Shown: in pieces, positions 1 through 7,710 of the stretch | How positions within the stretch are numbered: the stretch's first letter is position 1 | Layout: each line of letters opens with the position of its first letter | Position numbers and translations under genes: made by a program | Source of the DNA: a bacterium | Lineage (GTDB): Bacteria; Eremiobacterota; Eremiobacteria; Baltobacterales; Baltobacteraceae | Reading direction: 5' to 3' | Assembly (NCBI GenBank): GCA_021784715.1 | Contig: JAJYHP010000002.1 | Coordinates: 1 to 10,351, forward strand | DNA length: 10,351 nt | Notes under the pieces: model-generated | What the model saw: the letters and a program-made list of their open reading frames with translations, nothing else | The model's database searches: none | Told to the model about the DNA's origin: nothing

Positions 1-1049
1 GCCGGAAGATTCGAGAGCGCGGAGGCGCGCGATCGTTCCGAGGCCGGAATAATACCCATCGCATAGGACTGACGGACCGGAAAGGTCACGATATTGACCA
101 ACATGCGCAGCGCGTAAATCGCACCTGCAAGGACGAAGCCCGGTGCGAACGGCATCGCCGCGAGTAAAGCGCACGAAAAAACGCGCAGCGCGACGACGGT
201 GCGCACCGCCCCGCCGATCGCCGCGACGATCCGCGTCACCCCAAGGTATGAGAGAATCGACAGCACGTTGATCGTCGTGTAGAGCGCCGCAATTTGATCG
301 GCGTTGACGTGATAGCGCTCGTGAAACCAGAGCACGAGAATCGGGCCGAGAAAACCGATCGCCAGGCCGTTGGTTGCATTGGTGAGCATGAAACGGCGAA
401 TCAATTTCCACGTCGTCGGCGCGAGTCTCGCCTTCGAACGCGCGCGGATCGCCCGCGAACGCTGCTCTTTGATCGGCAGAACCACGAGGGCGAGCGCCAC
501 GCCGATAATCGCCGTCAGCCAGAAGAGCGGGCGCGCGGGAAAAATTGCAAGCCCGGCACCGAGCACGCTGCCGACCGTCCCGACCAACGAAAGTCTTGCG
601 AAAACCGCCGTGCGTCGTTCGTCGCCGGCAAGCTCTGCGGTAAGCGCTTGCTCGGCGACGAAATATGGCCCGAACGCCCCTCCACTGCCGACACCGCCGC
701 CTTGGCCGATCGTTCCAAGCGCTCCGGCGACGGCGAGAACGACGAAATTCCCCTGCAATGCGAAGACGACACCTGCGAGTGCCGTGAGGATCCCAAAGGC
801 GGCAAGAATCGGTTTGCGCCCGATTCGATCGGCGAGCGCTCCAACCGCAAGCGTCAGCAACGCCCCCGAACCCGAACCGATCGCAATGAGCAACCCGACG
901 GCGGTAGCACTGTACCCCAGCGACAGCAAGTAGAGCGGGACGACGATAGCGAGATAGCCCTGAGAGATGCTGCGCAGGGCGCGCCCCGCATAGAGCGGCA
1001 TCAAGCGAGTTCGAAGCGACATCTCGGGGCCTGTTCCGCTACCGTGCAT
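1..1049 (-). CDS. MFS transporter, C-terminus cut by window edge
   Basis: A minus-strand frame stays open from 1049 to the left edge and encodes about 349 residues of a polytopic membrane protein. It has the major facilitator motif A between TM2 and TM3 (ADRIGRKP, about residues 73-80), a glycine-rich TM4/5 region (GQGGGVGSGGAFGPYF, about 115-130), a charged central loop (about 190-210) and then the second six-helix half. Near the cut end MGIIPASERSRASALSNLP resembles the conserved loop between later helices of drug-efflux-type members. The family exports or imports small molecules by proton-coupled antiport or symport; the substrate cannot be told. Two in-frame ATGs are possible. The one at 1049 has AGGA 6 bases upstream and is preferred; the one at 1022 gives MSLRTRLMPLYAGR and has a poorer site. 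The gene is divergent from the helicase-nuclease gene. Seen: frame, motif A, hydrophobic periodicity. Inferred: drug-efflux-like role. Confidence 0.88.
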   Translation of the reverse strand, partial: MHGSGTGPEMSLRTRLMPLYAGRALRSISQGYLAIVVPLYLLSLGYSATAVGLLIAIGSGSGALLTLAVGALADRIGRKPILAAFGILTALAGVVFALQGNFVVLAVAGALGTIGQGGGVGSGGAFGPYFVAEQALTAELAGDERRTAVFARLSLVGTVGSVLGAGLAIFPARPLFWLTAIIGVALALVVLPIKEQRSRAIRARSKARLAPTTWKLIRRFMLTNATNGLAIGFLGPILVLWFHERYHVNADQIAALYTTINVLSILSYLGVTRIVAAIGGAVRTVVALRVFSCALLAAMPFAPGFVLAGAIYALRMLVNIVTFPVRQSYAMGIIPASERSRASALSNLP

Positions 1050-1081
1050 CCTCGATCCTGGCAGGAACTTCGGAGAGCGCC

Positions 1082-1090
1082 GGGGGAGGG
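1082..1090 (+). promoter_or_regulatory. Strong ribosome binding site fixing a GTG start
   Basis: The run GGGGGAGGG ends 6 bases before GTG at 1097, an ideal Shine-Dalgarno spacing. An ATG at 1093 lies in another frame that runs only 186 codons and has no family resemblance. The site therefore supports the GTG at 1097 as the start of the long helicase-nuclease gene. Confidence 0.8.
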
Positions 1091-1096
1091 CGATGC

Positions 1097-4000
1097 GTGC
1101 AAAAGCTCGATGGCCGCCTTATTTTTTCGCCTTCCGATCTCCACCGCTACCTCGAGTGTCGGAGCCTTACCGCGCTCGATCTCTCCGCCGCCGACGAGCC
1201 GAGAATCGCTGCCGCGCTCGATCCCCAGAGCGAACTGCTCGTACGGAAGGGGCGCGATCGCGAACGTCGCTACCTCGATTCGCTCGAACGGCAAGAGCGC
1301 GTCGTCAGCATTCCCGAGATTGCGAGCCCCTCGATCGCGGCTTTCCAGTACGCCGAAGCAACGACGATACAGGCGATGAGCGAAGGCGCCTCGACGATCT
1401 ACCAGGCGGCTTTTTTCGACGGCACGTGGTTCGGCCGCGCCGATTTTCTCCGTCGCGCCGAGCGAGAACGCTCGCAAACGCATCTCGCTTATGCTTACGA
1501 GGTCGAAGACACCAAGCTTGCCCTCTCCGAGAAGCCGCATTTCATCATTCAACTCTGCTTTTACAGCGAGCAGATCGAGCGCACGTGCGGCGTCGCGCCG
1601 GAGTTCATGCACGTACTTCTCGGTTCCGACGAACGGCGGACCTTTCGAGTTGATGAATACAGCGCGTACTATCGACGCCTCAAAGCCTCGTTTCTTCAAG
1701 AGATCGAAGCGCTTCGTGCCGGTGCTTTGGCACGGCGGCTCGACGAAGTGCCGATGCCCGTCGCGTACTGCGCGCACTGCGCCTGGAAAACGCGTTGCGA
1801 AGATTTGCGCGAGGAACGCGACCACCTCAGTCTCGTAGCGCGGATGCGCTCGGAGCACATTCGCTTTTTCGCTGCGGCGGATCCCCCGATCGCCACGATG
1901 AAACAGCTCGCCGAAGCCCCCGAGAAGGCGAGGCCGTCGGCGATCTCGCGCGAGACGTTCCTCGCCCTTCGCCGCCAGGCGCGCTTGCAGGTCGAGCAGC
2001 GCGAAAGCGGTTCGCCCCGTTACGAGCTGCTCGCGCCCGAACCGGTACGCGGCTTGGGGCTTCTTCCCGAACCCAACGTCGGCGATATTTTTTTCGATAT
2101 GGAAGGCGACCCGCTCTTCGAACCCGGGCGTGGGTTGGAGTATCTCTTCGGCATCTACCTTTCCCACGAGCAACGCTTTCAGGCTTTCTGGGGAACCGAT
2201 CCGGAAAAAGAAGGCCGCGCATTCGAGCAATGTATCGATTTCCTGATGGAGCGACGACAAAAATACCCCGGCCTCCATATCTATCACTACGCTCCGTACG
2301 AAAAAACGGCGCTCCGCAAGCTCAGCGTTCGGCATGCGACGCGCGAAGCCGAGGTTGACGACCTGCTCCGCTCCGAGGCGCTCGTCGATCTCTACACGAT
2401 CGCGCGTCAAGCACTCTGCGTCGGGCAACCAAGCTACTCGATTAAAAAGCTCGAACTCTACTACGGCTTCAAACGCACGGCGGATTTGCGAAGCGGAGAC
2501 GACTCCGTCGTTATGTTCGAACAATGGCTCGCCGACCAAGACAACCGCTCATTGCTCGCGACGATCGAGCGCTACAATGAAGAGGACTGTCGCTCCACAT
2601 TCGCGCTACGCGAGTGGTTCCTCGCGCTACGCGAAGAAGCGCAACGGCGCTTCGAGTGCGAGATCCCCTGGCGTCCGAAGCGAGAACCGGTCTCGGTTGA
2701 AGAGGAGCGCGCAGCCGCCGCGGCTGCATTCAGCGAACTCCAGCAGCGCCTTCTCGCCGGTGCGCCGAGAATCGAACGTGCCGAAGAACTCGATGGAGTC
2801 GAGGTGCGTCGGCGCCTGCGGTGGATCTTCGCCCAGTTACTTTCCTATCATCGTCGCGAGGATAAGCCGACGTGGTGGAAACTTTTCGACATCGCGGAGA
2901 TGTCGTCGGCGGAGCATATCGAGCATCCCGAATGTCTCGGCGGCCTCACGCTGCTCGATAGATCGGAACCCGCGCTGGAGAAGGGCAAGCGGAACCGTGC
3001 CTACACCTACCAATTTCCCGAACAGGAATACGCCGCGGAGGATCGGATGCTCGATCCGCTCACGATGAGAGGCGCGGGGACGTTGGTCGACGTCGACGAG
3101 CATCGACGTCGCATCCGCATTCGCCGCTCCGGAGATATCGAGCTCGCACGCACGTTAACCGCGCTCATTCCGGCGCCGCCGATCGACACGCGCGCGCAAC
3201 GCGCTTCGCTGGTGCGAATCGCCGAGGCGCTACCAAAGGATCCCCGAAATGCGCGGCCGCGTTGCCTCGTCGATCTGCTTTTGCGGCGCCCGCGCATTCA
3301 TGGTCTCCCCGAGAACGGAGCGATCCAGCCGCCGAACGCCGTCACGAGCGAGATCGTACCGATCGTTCGAGCGCTCGATGAAAGCTATCTCTTCATCCAG
3401 GGGCCGCCGGGCTCGGGCAAAACGATGCTCGCTTCGGTGGCGATCGCCGAACTTTTGCACGACGGGAAGCGCGTCGGCGTCATGTCGACCACGCACAAAG
3501 CGATTCAGCATTTGCTCCACAAAATCGAAACGGCTGCGCGAGACCTCGGAATTTCGTTTCGCGGCCTCTATAAGATCGGTGTCGAGGAGCGTTATGAATC
3601 TCCGCTTCGCCGGTCGTTCGTAACGACGACGACGAAAAACGCCGATTTCACCGAGGACGCCTGCGATCTCGCCGCGGGGACCTCCTGGCTCTTCGCTCGC
3701 GAGGATTTCGGCCCGAAACTCGATTATCTGTTTATCGAAGAGGCCGGGCAGATCGCGCTTGCCAACGTCGTCGCCGTCGCACCGGTCGCGAAGAATCTCG
3801 TCCTCCTCGGCGACCCGCTGCAACTCGCCCAAGTATCGCAAGGCATCCACCCCGCCGGAATGGGCCGCTCGGTGCTCGCCTATCTGCTCGCGGACGACGC
3901 AACCGTGCCGCCGGAGCGCGGCGTTTTTCTCGATACCTCGCATCGTATGCACCCGAAGATCTGCACGTTCGTATCGAAGCACGTCTACGCCGGCCGTCTG

Positions 4001-4543
4001 CACGCCGCGCCGGAGACGGAAGGCTCGCAGGTAGAGAGCCCGGGTCTGAGCGGGGCGGGGCTACGATACATTCCCGTCGCTCACGAGGGGAACGCACGCG
4101 AATCGGTCGAGGAGGCAGAGCGCATTATCGCCGAGATCGCGCTCCTGCGAAAAGGCCACGTTCGCGTTCGCGACGGGAAGGCACGGCGGGTTACCGATGC
4201 CGATATTCTCATCGTCACGCCGTATAACGGACAGCGCCTGCTGCTCGAGAGCATGCTTCCCGAGGCCGGGTTCCCCGACGTTCGTGTCGGAACCGTCGAT
4301 AAGTTTCAGGGGCAGGAGGCGCCGATCGTCTTCTATTCGATGGCGACGTCGAGCCTCGAATATGCGCCGCGGGGGATCGACTTTCTCTTCGAAAAGAATC
4401 GCTTTAACGTCGCGGTGTCGCGAGCGCAGTGCATGAGCGTCTTGGTCGCCGCCCCGCGCCTGCTCGACCTGCGATGTTCGACGGTCGAGCAGATCGCGAT
4501 GGTGAACCTGCTCTGCAGCTTCGTCGAAGCCGCGACGACATAG
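1097..4543 (+). CDS. TM0106-type fused RecB/Cas4-like nuclease, RNase H-like exonuclease and SF1 helicase
   Basis: This 1148-residue cytoplasmic protein starts at GTG behind a strong ribosome binding site. Residues 1-250 are a RecB/Cas4-like PD-(D/E)XK nuclease: FGRAD (D116), EVEDTK (D138, K140) and QxxxY (Q152, Y156), with four cysteines placed as in the iron-sulphur nucleases Cas4 and AddB (C21, and C225-x2-C228-x5-C234). Residues about 325-515 are a YprB-like RNase H-fold exonuclease: FFDMEGDP (D334, E336), HYAPYEKTAL (E402) and YNEEDC (D497). Residues about 750-1145 are a UPF1-like superfamily 1 helicase: Walker A GPPGSGKT (769-776), STTHKA, motif II EEAGQ (881-885), GDPLQL, SHRMHP, VDKFQGQE and NVAVSRAQ. 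Residues 516-750 are unassigned. The layout matches the TM0106 family (COG2251 joined to COG1112), whose function is not established; repair, recombination or defence processing of nucleic acid is the likely role. Motif II has Glu where Asp is usual. No partner gene lies beside it. Confidence 0.93.
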   Translation: MQKLDGRLIFSPSDLHRYLECRSLTALDLSAADEPRIAAALDPQSELLVRKGRDRERRYLDSLERQERVVSIPEIASPSIAAFQYAEATTIQAMSEGASTIYQAAFFDGTWFGRADFLRRAERERSQTHLAYAYEVEDTKLALSEKPHFIIQLCFYSEQIERTCGVAPEFMHVLLGSDERRTFRVDEYSAYYRRLKASFLQEIEALRAGALARRLDEVPMPVAYCAHCAWKTRCEDLREERDHLSLVARMRSEHIRFFAAADPPIATMKQLAEAPEKARPSAISRETFLALRRQARLQVEQRESGSPRYELLAPEPVRGLGLLPEPNVGDIFFDMEGDPLFEPGRGLEYLFGIYLSHEQRFQAFWGTDPEKEGRAFEQCIDFLMERRQKYPGLHIYHYAPYEKTALRKLSVRHATREAEVDDLLRSEALVDLYTIARQALCVGQPSYSIKKLELYYGFKRTADLRSGDDSVVMFEQWLADQDNRSLLATIERYNEEDCRSTFALREWFLALREEAQRRFECEIPWRPKREPVSVEEERAAAAAAFSELQQRLLAGAPRIERAEELDGVEVRRRLRWIFAQLLSYHRREDKPTWWKLFDIAEMSSAEHIEHPECLGGLTLLDRSEPALEKGKRNRAYTYQFPEQEYAAEDRMLDPLTMRGAGTLVDVDEHRRRIRIRRSGDIELARTLTALIPAPPIDTRAQRASLVRIAEALPKDPRNARPRCLVDLLLRRPRIHGLPENGAIQPPNAVTSEIVPIVRALDESYLFIQGPPGSGKTMLASVAIAELLHDGKRVGVMSTTHKAIQHLLHKIETAARDLGISFRGLYKIGVEERYESPLRRSFVTTTTKNADFTEDACDLAAGTSWLFAREDFGPKLDYLFIEEAGQIALANVVAVAPVAKNLVLLGDPLQLAQVSQGIHPAGMGRSVLAYLLADDATVPPERGVFLDTSHRMHPKICTFVSKHVYAGRLHAAPETEGSQVESPGLSGAGLRYIPVAHEGNARESVEEAERIIAEIALLRKGHVRVRDGKARRVTDADILIVTPYNGQRLLLESMLPEAGFPDVRVGTVDKFQGQEAPIVFYSMATSSLEYAPRGIDFLFEKNRFNVAVSRAQCMSVLVAAPRLLDLRCSTVEQIAMVNLLCSFVEAATT

Positions 4544-4548
4544 AGGCT

Positions 4549-4591
4549 CCGAGAAGAGGCCTGCACCCGGGATTCATCGCCTCTTCTTCGG
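4549..4591 (+). terminator. Stem-loop after the helicase-nuclease gene, possible terminator
   Basis: CCGAGAAGAGGC (4549-4560) pairs with GCCTCTTCTTCGG (4579-4591): nine uninterrupted base pairs next to the loop, then three more past one bulged T, around an 18-base loop. It begins 5 bases after the stop at 4543. The nearest T-run (4604-4608) starts 12 bases after the stem and is itself the spacer of the next gene's ribosome binding site, so this is not a textbook intrinsic terminator. It could instead attenuate or separate expression of the next gene. Confidence 0.45.
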
Positions 4592-4599
4592 CTATCGCT

Positions 4600-4603
4600 A
4601 GGA
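4600..4603 (+). promoter_or_regulatory. Ribosome binding site for the small ATP-grasp-like gene
   Basis: AGGA lies 7 bases before the ATG at 4611. It is short but well placed, and the spacer TTTTTGT is AT-rich in a GC-rich region. It supports real translation of the 171-codon frame and the choice of 4611 as start. Confidence 0.5.
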
Positions 4604-4610
4604 TTTTTGT

Positions 4611-5126
4611 ATGAACGTGCATACCGGAACCGCAGCCCTGAGCGACCTCGAGCGATTCGGCCTTAGCGTCCATCCGGCCGATGGAACCCACGAACATTTG
4701 GGGCGACGCCACCGAACGAAAGTTCGCATCAGCATCGACCCCACAGCACCCATTGGCCCATCGATGATCGTGGGGATCGGCGAGGGTGAGGCGCGGCGAT
4801 TGATGCCGCTCTCGCCGTTCGAAGCGACAACGATGGTCGACGAACTCGTCGCTCGCGGCCTGCTCGTCGGTAACGAGCGCCTTCGCCATACGGTCGAGCA
4901 TCTTCTCGCGCGCCTCAGCGAGATCTATTCCGAATTGGCGCTGCGATCGCTAACGGTCGATCCCGCGGTCGTCTCCGAAGCGGGGTATTGCATCGATGCC
5001 GCGAGCCTCGACTACGCGCACCGGCCCCCGCATGCCGGGAAAGCCCAAGCCCATAAAGATGTCGGCGGTCGCGATAACGTCGGCGTGCAACCGCGACCGC
5101 ACGGACGCCCTCCGTTAGCTCGATAG
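4611..5126 (+). CDS. Orphan C-terminal ATP-grasp fragment, acyl-CoA synthetase (ADP-forming) like
   Basis: This is a 171-residue protein. Residues about 38-125 follow the end of the ATP-grasp domain of ADP-forming acyl-CoA synthetases (ATP-grasp_5). A DP...GP segment (DPTAPIGPSMIVGIG, 43-57) matches the usual DPxFGPxxxxGxGG. RRLMPLSPFEATTMVDEL (62-79) matches the RLAPL...A..M...L helix, and a GLL/helix segment ending LLARLSEIYSEL (98-109) is followed by SLTVDPAVV (113-121), in the place of the usual ELDINPLVV. The nucleotide-binding first half of the domain, the CoA-binding domain and the phospho-histidine domain are all absent, so catalysis on its own is unlikely. Residues about 137-171 are an Arg/Pro/His/Gly-rich tail unlike the family, running into the tail of the opposing ATPase gene (overlap 5115-5126). 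It may be a decayed remnant or a small regulatory or accessory subunit. Start ATG has AGGA 7 bases upstream. Fold assignment is by pattern only. Confidence 0.68.
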   Translation: MNVHTGTAALSDLERFGLSVHPADGTHEHLGRRHRTKVRISIDPTAPIGPSMIVGIGEGEARRLMPLSPFEATTMVDELVARGLLVGNERLRHTVEHLLARLSEIYSELALRSLTVDPAVVSEAGYCIDAASLDYAHRPPHAGKAQAHKDVGGRDNVGVQPRPHGRPPLAR

Positions 5127-7706
5127 CGCGCGACGCCGGGCCTGCACGGCCGTCGCAAGGCGGAGGAGTATCAACCCGAGGATCGAGGCAACCCACGCCG
5201 TCGCAGGCAAGACCAGGTCCTGGATCCGGAGCGCTTCGAACGAGAAGAGATTCCGGATCGGCGCGAACGTTAGCGCCGCGACCAGAAATAGCAGCGCCCC
5301 CGCGGCGATGATCGTCACCGCGGGATTTCGCACGCGCACCGTCCGTGCAACGCTGCCGCCGGTCGAACGATTGATAAAGAGCAATGCGACGCTCACCAAC
5401 ACCATCGTCGTGAAGGCCAAAGCGCGTGCGACCCGTTCGTCGCGACCGAGCGCGAGGGCTCCGACAAAGACCGCTAGTGTTGCCGCCAGCGCGATGCCTC
5501 CTTGCAGCCCGGCATTGACGAGGAGCGCGCGGTCGAACAAGGACGCGCCGACCGGCCTCGGTGGCCGCCGCATAACGTCCTCTTCGGCAGGCTCGGCCTC
5601 GAACGCGATCGAGCACGCCGGGTCGATGATGAGCTGCAAGAAGAGGATATGCACCGGCAGCAATAGCAGCGGCATACCGAAGAGCACCGGAATCAGGCTC
5701 ATGCCGACGATCGGAATATGGGCGGCGACAACGAACGCGATTGCCTTATGGAGGTTATCGAAGATGCGCCGTCCGAGTTTGACGGCGTCGATGATCGAGC
5801 CGAAATCATCGTCGAGCAACACCAGCGCCGCCGCTTCGCGAGCGACGTCGGTTCCTCGGGCACCCATCGCTATCCCGACGTGAGCGGCCTTGAGCGCGGG
5901 CGCATCGTTCACGCCGTCTCCGGTCATCGCGACAATTTCACCGTTGCGTTTGAACGCTTCGACCAGTCGAAGCTTTTGTTCGGGCATAACGCGACAGAAA
6001 ATATTCGTCTCGGAGACCGCTGCGCGTAACGCAGCGTCGTCCATCGCTGCTAACTCGACGCCGGTGCAATAACGCTCCGCGTTCTTCAAGCCGATACTTT
6101 TTGCAACGCTGACCGCCGTCGCAGGGTAATCCCCGGTAACGATCGCGACCCGAATGCCCGCGGTGTACGCTTCGGCGATCGCTGCCGGAACGCGCGGCCG
6201 TACCGGATCGGCAAGGCCGATCAAGCCGACGAATACAAAATCGAAATCGTGCTGTCCCTCCGGTAAGCGCTCCCCGTCATACAACGCCCGCGCAACGCCC
6301 AGCACGCGCAGCCCTTCGGAGGCGATCTCCGCGACGCGCGCATCGAGGGCGCGAGTCGCGTCGTTGCCGAGGTGACAGAGGTCGGCGATCGCTTCGGGCG
6401 CACCTTTGGCCGCGACCACCCAACTTCGAGCATCGGGTCGCGACCAGACGCGCGACATCGCCAACATGGAAGGCGAGAGCGGATATTCGCCGGCGAGCAC
6501 CCAGTCGCGATGTCGACGATCGACGCCCGAAAGGCGATTTGCCAATGCGTCGGCGATCGCGCGTTCGGTTGGGTCGAAGGGATCGCGATGGCTCGCCAAC
6601 GCACCAAATTCAAGAATATCGTGATACGCTTCGGGAATCGCCGTCGCTCCGTCACAGCGGCATGTCCCCCCATCGGCAGTGGCGAGCGCAACGACGGACA
6701 TGCGGTTTTCAGTAATCGTTCCGGTCTTATCGACGCAAAGAAGCGTCGCCGAACCCAACATCTCGATCGCCGGTAATCGTCGCGTGAGTACGTTTTTTTG
6801 CGCGATACGCCACGCCCCGAGACCGAGAAAGACGGAGAGAACGACGGGCAGCTCTTCGGGCAAAATCGCCATCGCCAGCGCGATGCCGACCAACACGGCA
6901 CGCAACCAATCACCGCGGTGCAGACCATACGCCAGCGCCACGAGCGCGCTGACGATAAGTGCCGCGACAGCCAGTCGTCGTACCACGACGGTCGTTTCGC
7001 GCTGTATGCGCGTCGGCTCGATTTTTACGTCGGAAAGAGCACTGCCGATCGCGCCGATCTGCGTTGCCGAGCCGGTCGCAAGAACGCGCGCGACTCCTTT
7101 TCCGGCGACGACCATCGTGCCGGAATAGACGAAGGGGAGATCTTCCCCGCCGGGTTTTGCCATCTGGCCGGGAACCGGCAACAGCGCCGTCTTACGAACC
7201 GCAATCGATTCGCCGGTGAGCAACGATTCATCGACCTGCAGATTGGTTCCGGTGAGCAGTACTGCATCGGCGGGGACGCGATCGCCTTCGAGGACGACGA
7301 TTGCATCGCCGCGGACGATATCGCGCGCGGAGATATGCTGTTGCACGCCGTCGCGAACGACGATCGCTTGGAACGCCGCGAGTTCGCGAAGGGAATCGAG
7401 GGTGCGCTCGGCCTTCTGTGCTTGGGAAATGCTGATACCGACGACGACGACGACGAAAGCCAGGAGCATCGCCGCCTCGGCGGGATCGCCGAGGAGAATG
7501 TAGACGATGCCGCAGGCGACCAGCAGCAAAAACATCGGCTCGCGCGCAGCTTCGGAAGCGACGGAAAACCAGGAACGGCGCCGTGCCGACGGCAGTTCGT
7601 TCGGTCCGTCGACTGCAAGCCGTTGCGCGGCCTCTGCCGAGCTGAGTCCGAGCGCCGCAATCTCGGAATCGTGTTCGGCGCCTCCATTCGCGTCTACGAC
7701 CGGCAT
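5115..7706 (-). CDS. Cation-translocating P-type ATPase (P2/calcium-pump-like)
   Basis: This is an 863-residue inner-membrane pump that couples ATP hydrolysis to cation transport. It shows an N-terminal cation-ATPase segment (LSSAEAAQRLAVDGPNELP, 21-39), TM1-2 (about 56-95), the actuator domain with TGES (164-167), TM3-4 with PEELP (283-287), phosphorylation motif DKTGT (D326), nucleotide-binding KGAPE (434-438), TGDYPAT (524-530), hinge TGDGVNDAP (595-603) and TM5-10 (about 654-852). All catalytic motifs are intact. Compared with the SERCA calcium pump, the site II residues equivalent to E309 and D800 remain (E284, D695), but N796 is Q691 and the site I residues N768 and E771 become H663 and I666, so calcium specificity is doubtful. 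The frame is open upstream to an ATG at 7949, but that extension lies inside the permease gene and reads as low-complexity Ser/Arg. ATG at 7706 has GGAGG 9 bases upstream and sits 4 bases after the permease stop, indicating a coupled operon. Confidence 0.95.
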   Translation of the reverse strand: MPVVDANGGAEHDSEIAALGLSSAEAAQRLAVDGPNELPSARRRSWFSVASEAAREPMFLLLVACGIVYILLGDPAEAAMLLAFVVVVVGISISQAQKAERTLDSLRELAAFQAIVVRDGVQQHISARDIVRGDAIVVLEGDRVPADAVLLTGTNLQVDESLLTGESIAVRKTALLPVPGQMAKPGGEDLPFVYSGTMVVAGKGVARVLATGSATQIGAIGSALSDVKIEPTRIQRETTVVVRRLAVAALIVSALVALAYGLHRGDWLRAVLVGIALAMAILPEELPVVLSVFLGLGAWRIAQKNVLTRRLPAIEMLGSATLLCVDKTGTITENRMSVVALATADGGTCRCDGATAIPEAYHDILEFGALASHRDPFDPTERAIADALANRLSGVDRRHRDWVLAGEYPLSPSMLAMSRVWSRPDARSWVVAAKGAPEAIADLCHLGNDATRALDARVAEIASEGLRVLGVARALYDGERLPEGQHDFDFVFVGLIGLADPVRPRVPAAIAEAYTAGIRVAIVTGDYPATAVSVAKSIGLKNAERYCTGVELAAMDDAALRAAVSETNIFCRVMPEQKLRLVEAFKRNGEIVAMTGDGVNDAPALKAAHVGIAMGARGTDVAREAAALVLLDDDFGSIIDAVKLGRRIFDNLHKAIAFVVAAHIPIVGMSLIPVLFGMPLLLLPVHILFLQLIIDPACSIAFEAEPAEEDVMRRPPRPVGASLFDRALLVNAGLQGGIALAATLAVFVGALALGRDERVARALAFTTMVLVSVALLFINRSTGGSVARTVRVRNPAVTIIAAGALLFLVAALTFAPIRNLFSFEALRIQDLVLPATAWVASILGLILLRLATAVQARRRALSS

Positions 7707-7710
7707 CGGC

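Noticed and set aside
294..1379. A 361-codon plus-strand open frame
   Set aside because: It lies opposite the MFS gene and runs into the helicase gene in another frame; its product is Arg/Asp/Glu-rich and low in hydrophobics, typical of a shadow frame.
1001..2539. A 512-codon minus-strand open frame opposite the helicase-nuclease gene
   Set aside because: It is antisense to strongly conserved nuclease motifs, has no family resemblance, and long antisense frames are expected opposite GC-rich genes.
3084..3112. Self-complementary GTCGACGTCGAC-type stretch in the helicase gene
   Set aside because: It encodes the VDVDEHRRR segment with preferred codons and is not accompanied by any other site or repeat copy.
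5130..5156. Hairpin GCGACG...CGTCGC at the convergent gene ends
   Set aside because: Only six outer pairs plus a few inner ones, lies within the ATPase C-terminal codons and has no T-run in either direction, so it is not supported as a terminator.
7440..7456. ACG trinucleotide repeat
   Set aside because: It encodes a five-valine run in TM2 of the ATPase (minus strand GTC codons), so codon preference explains it.
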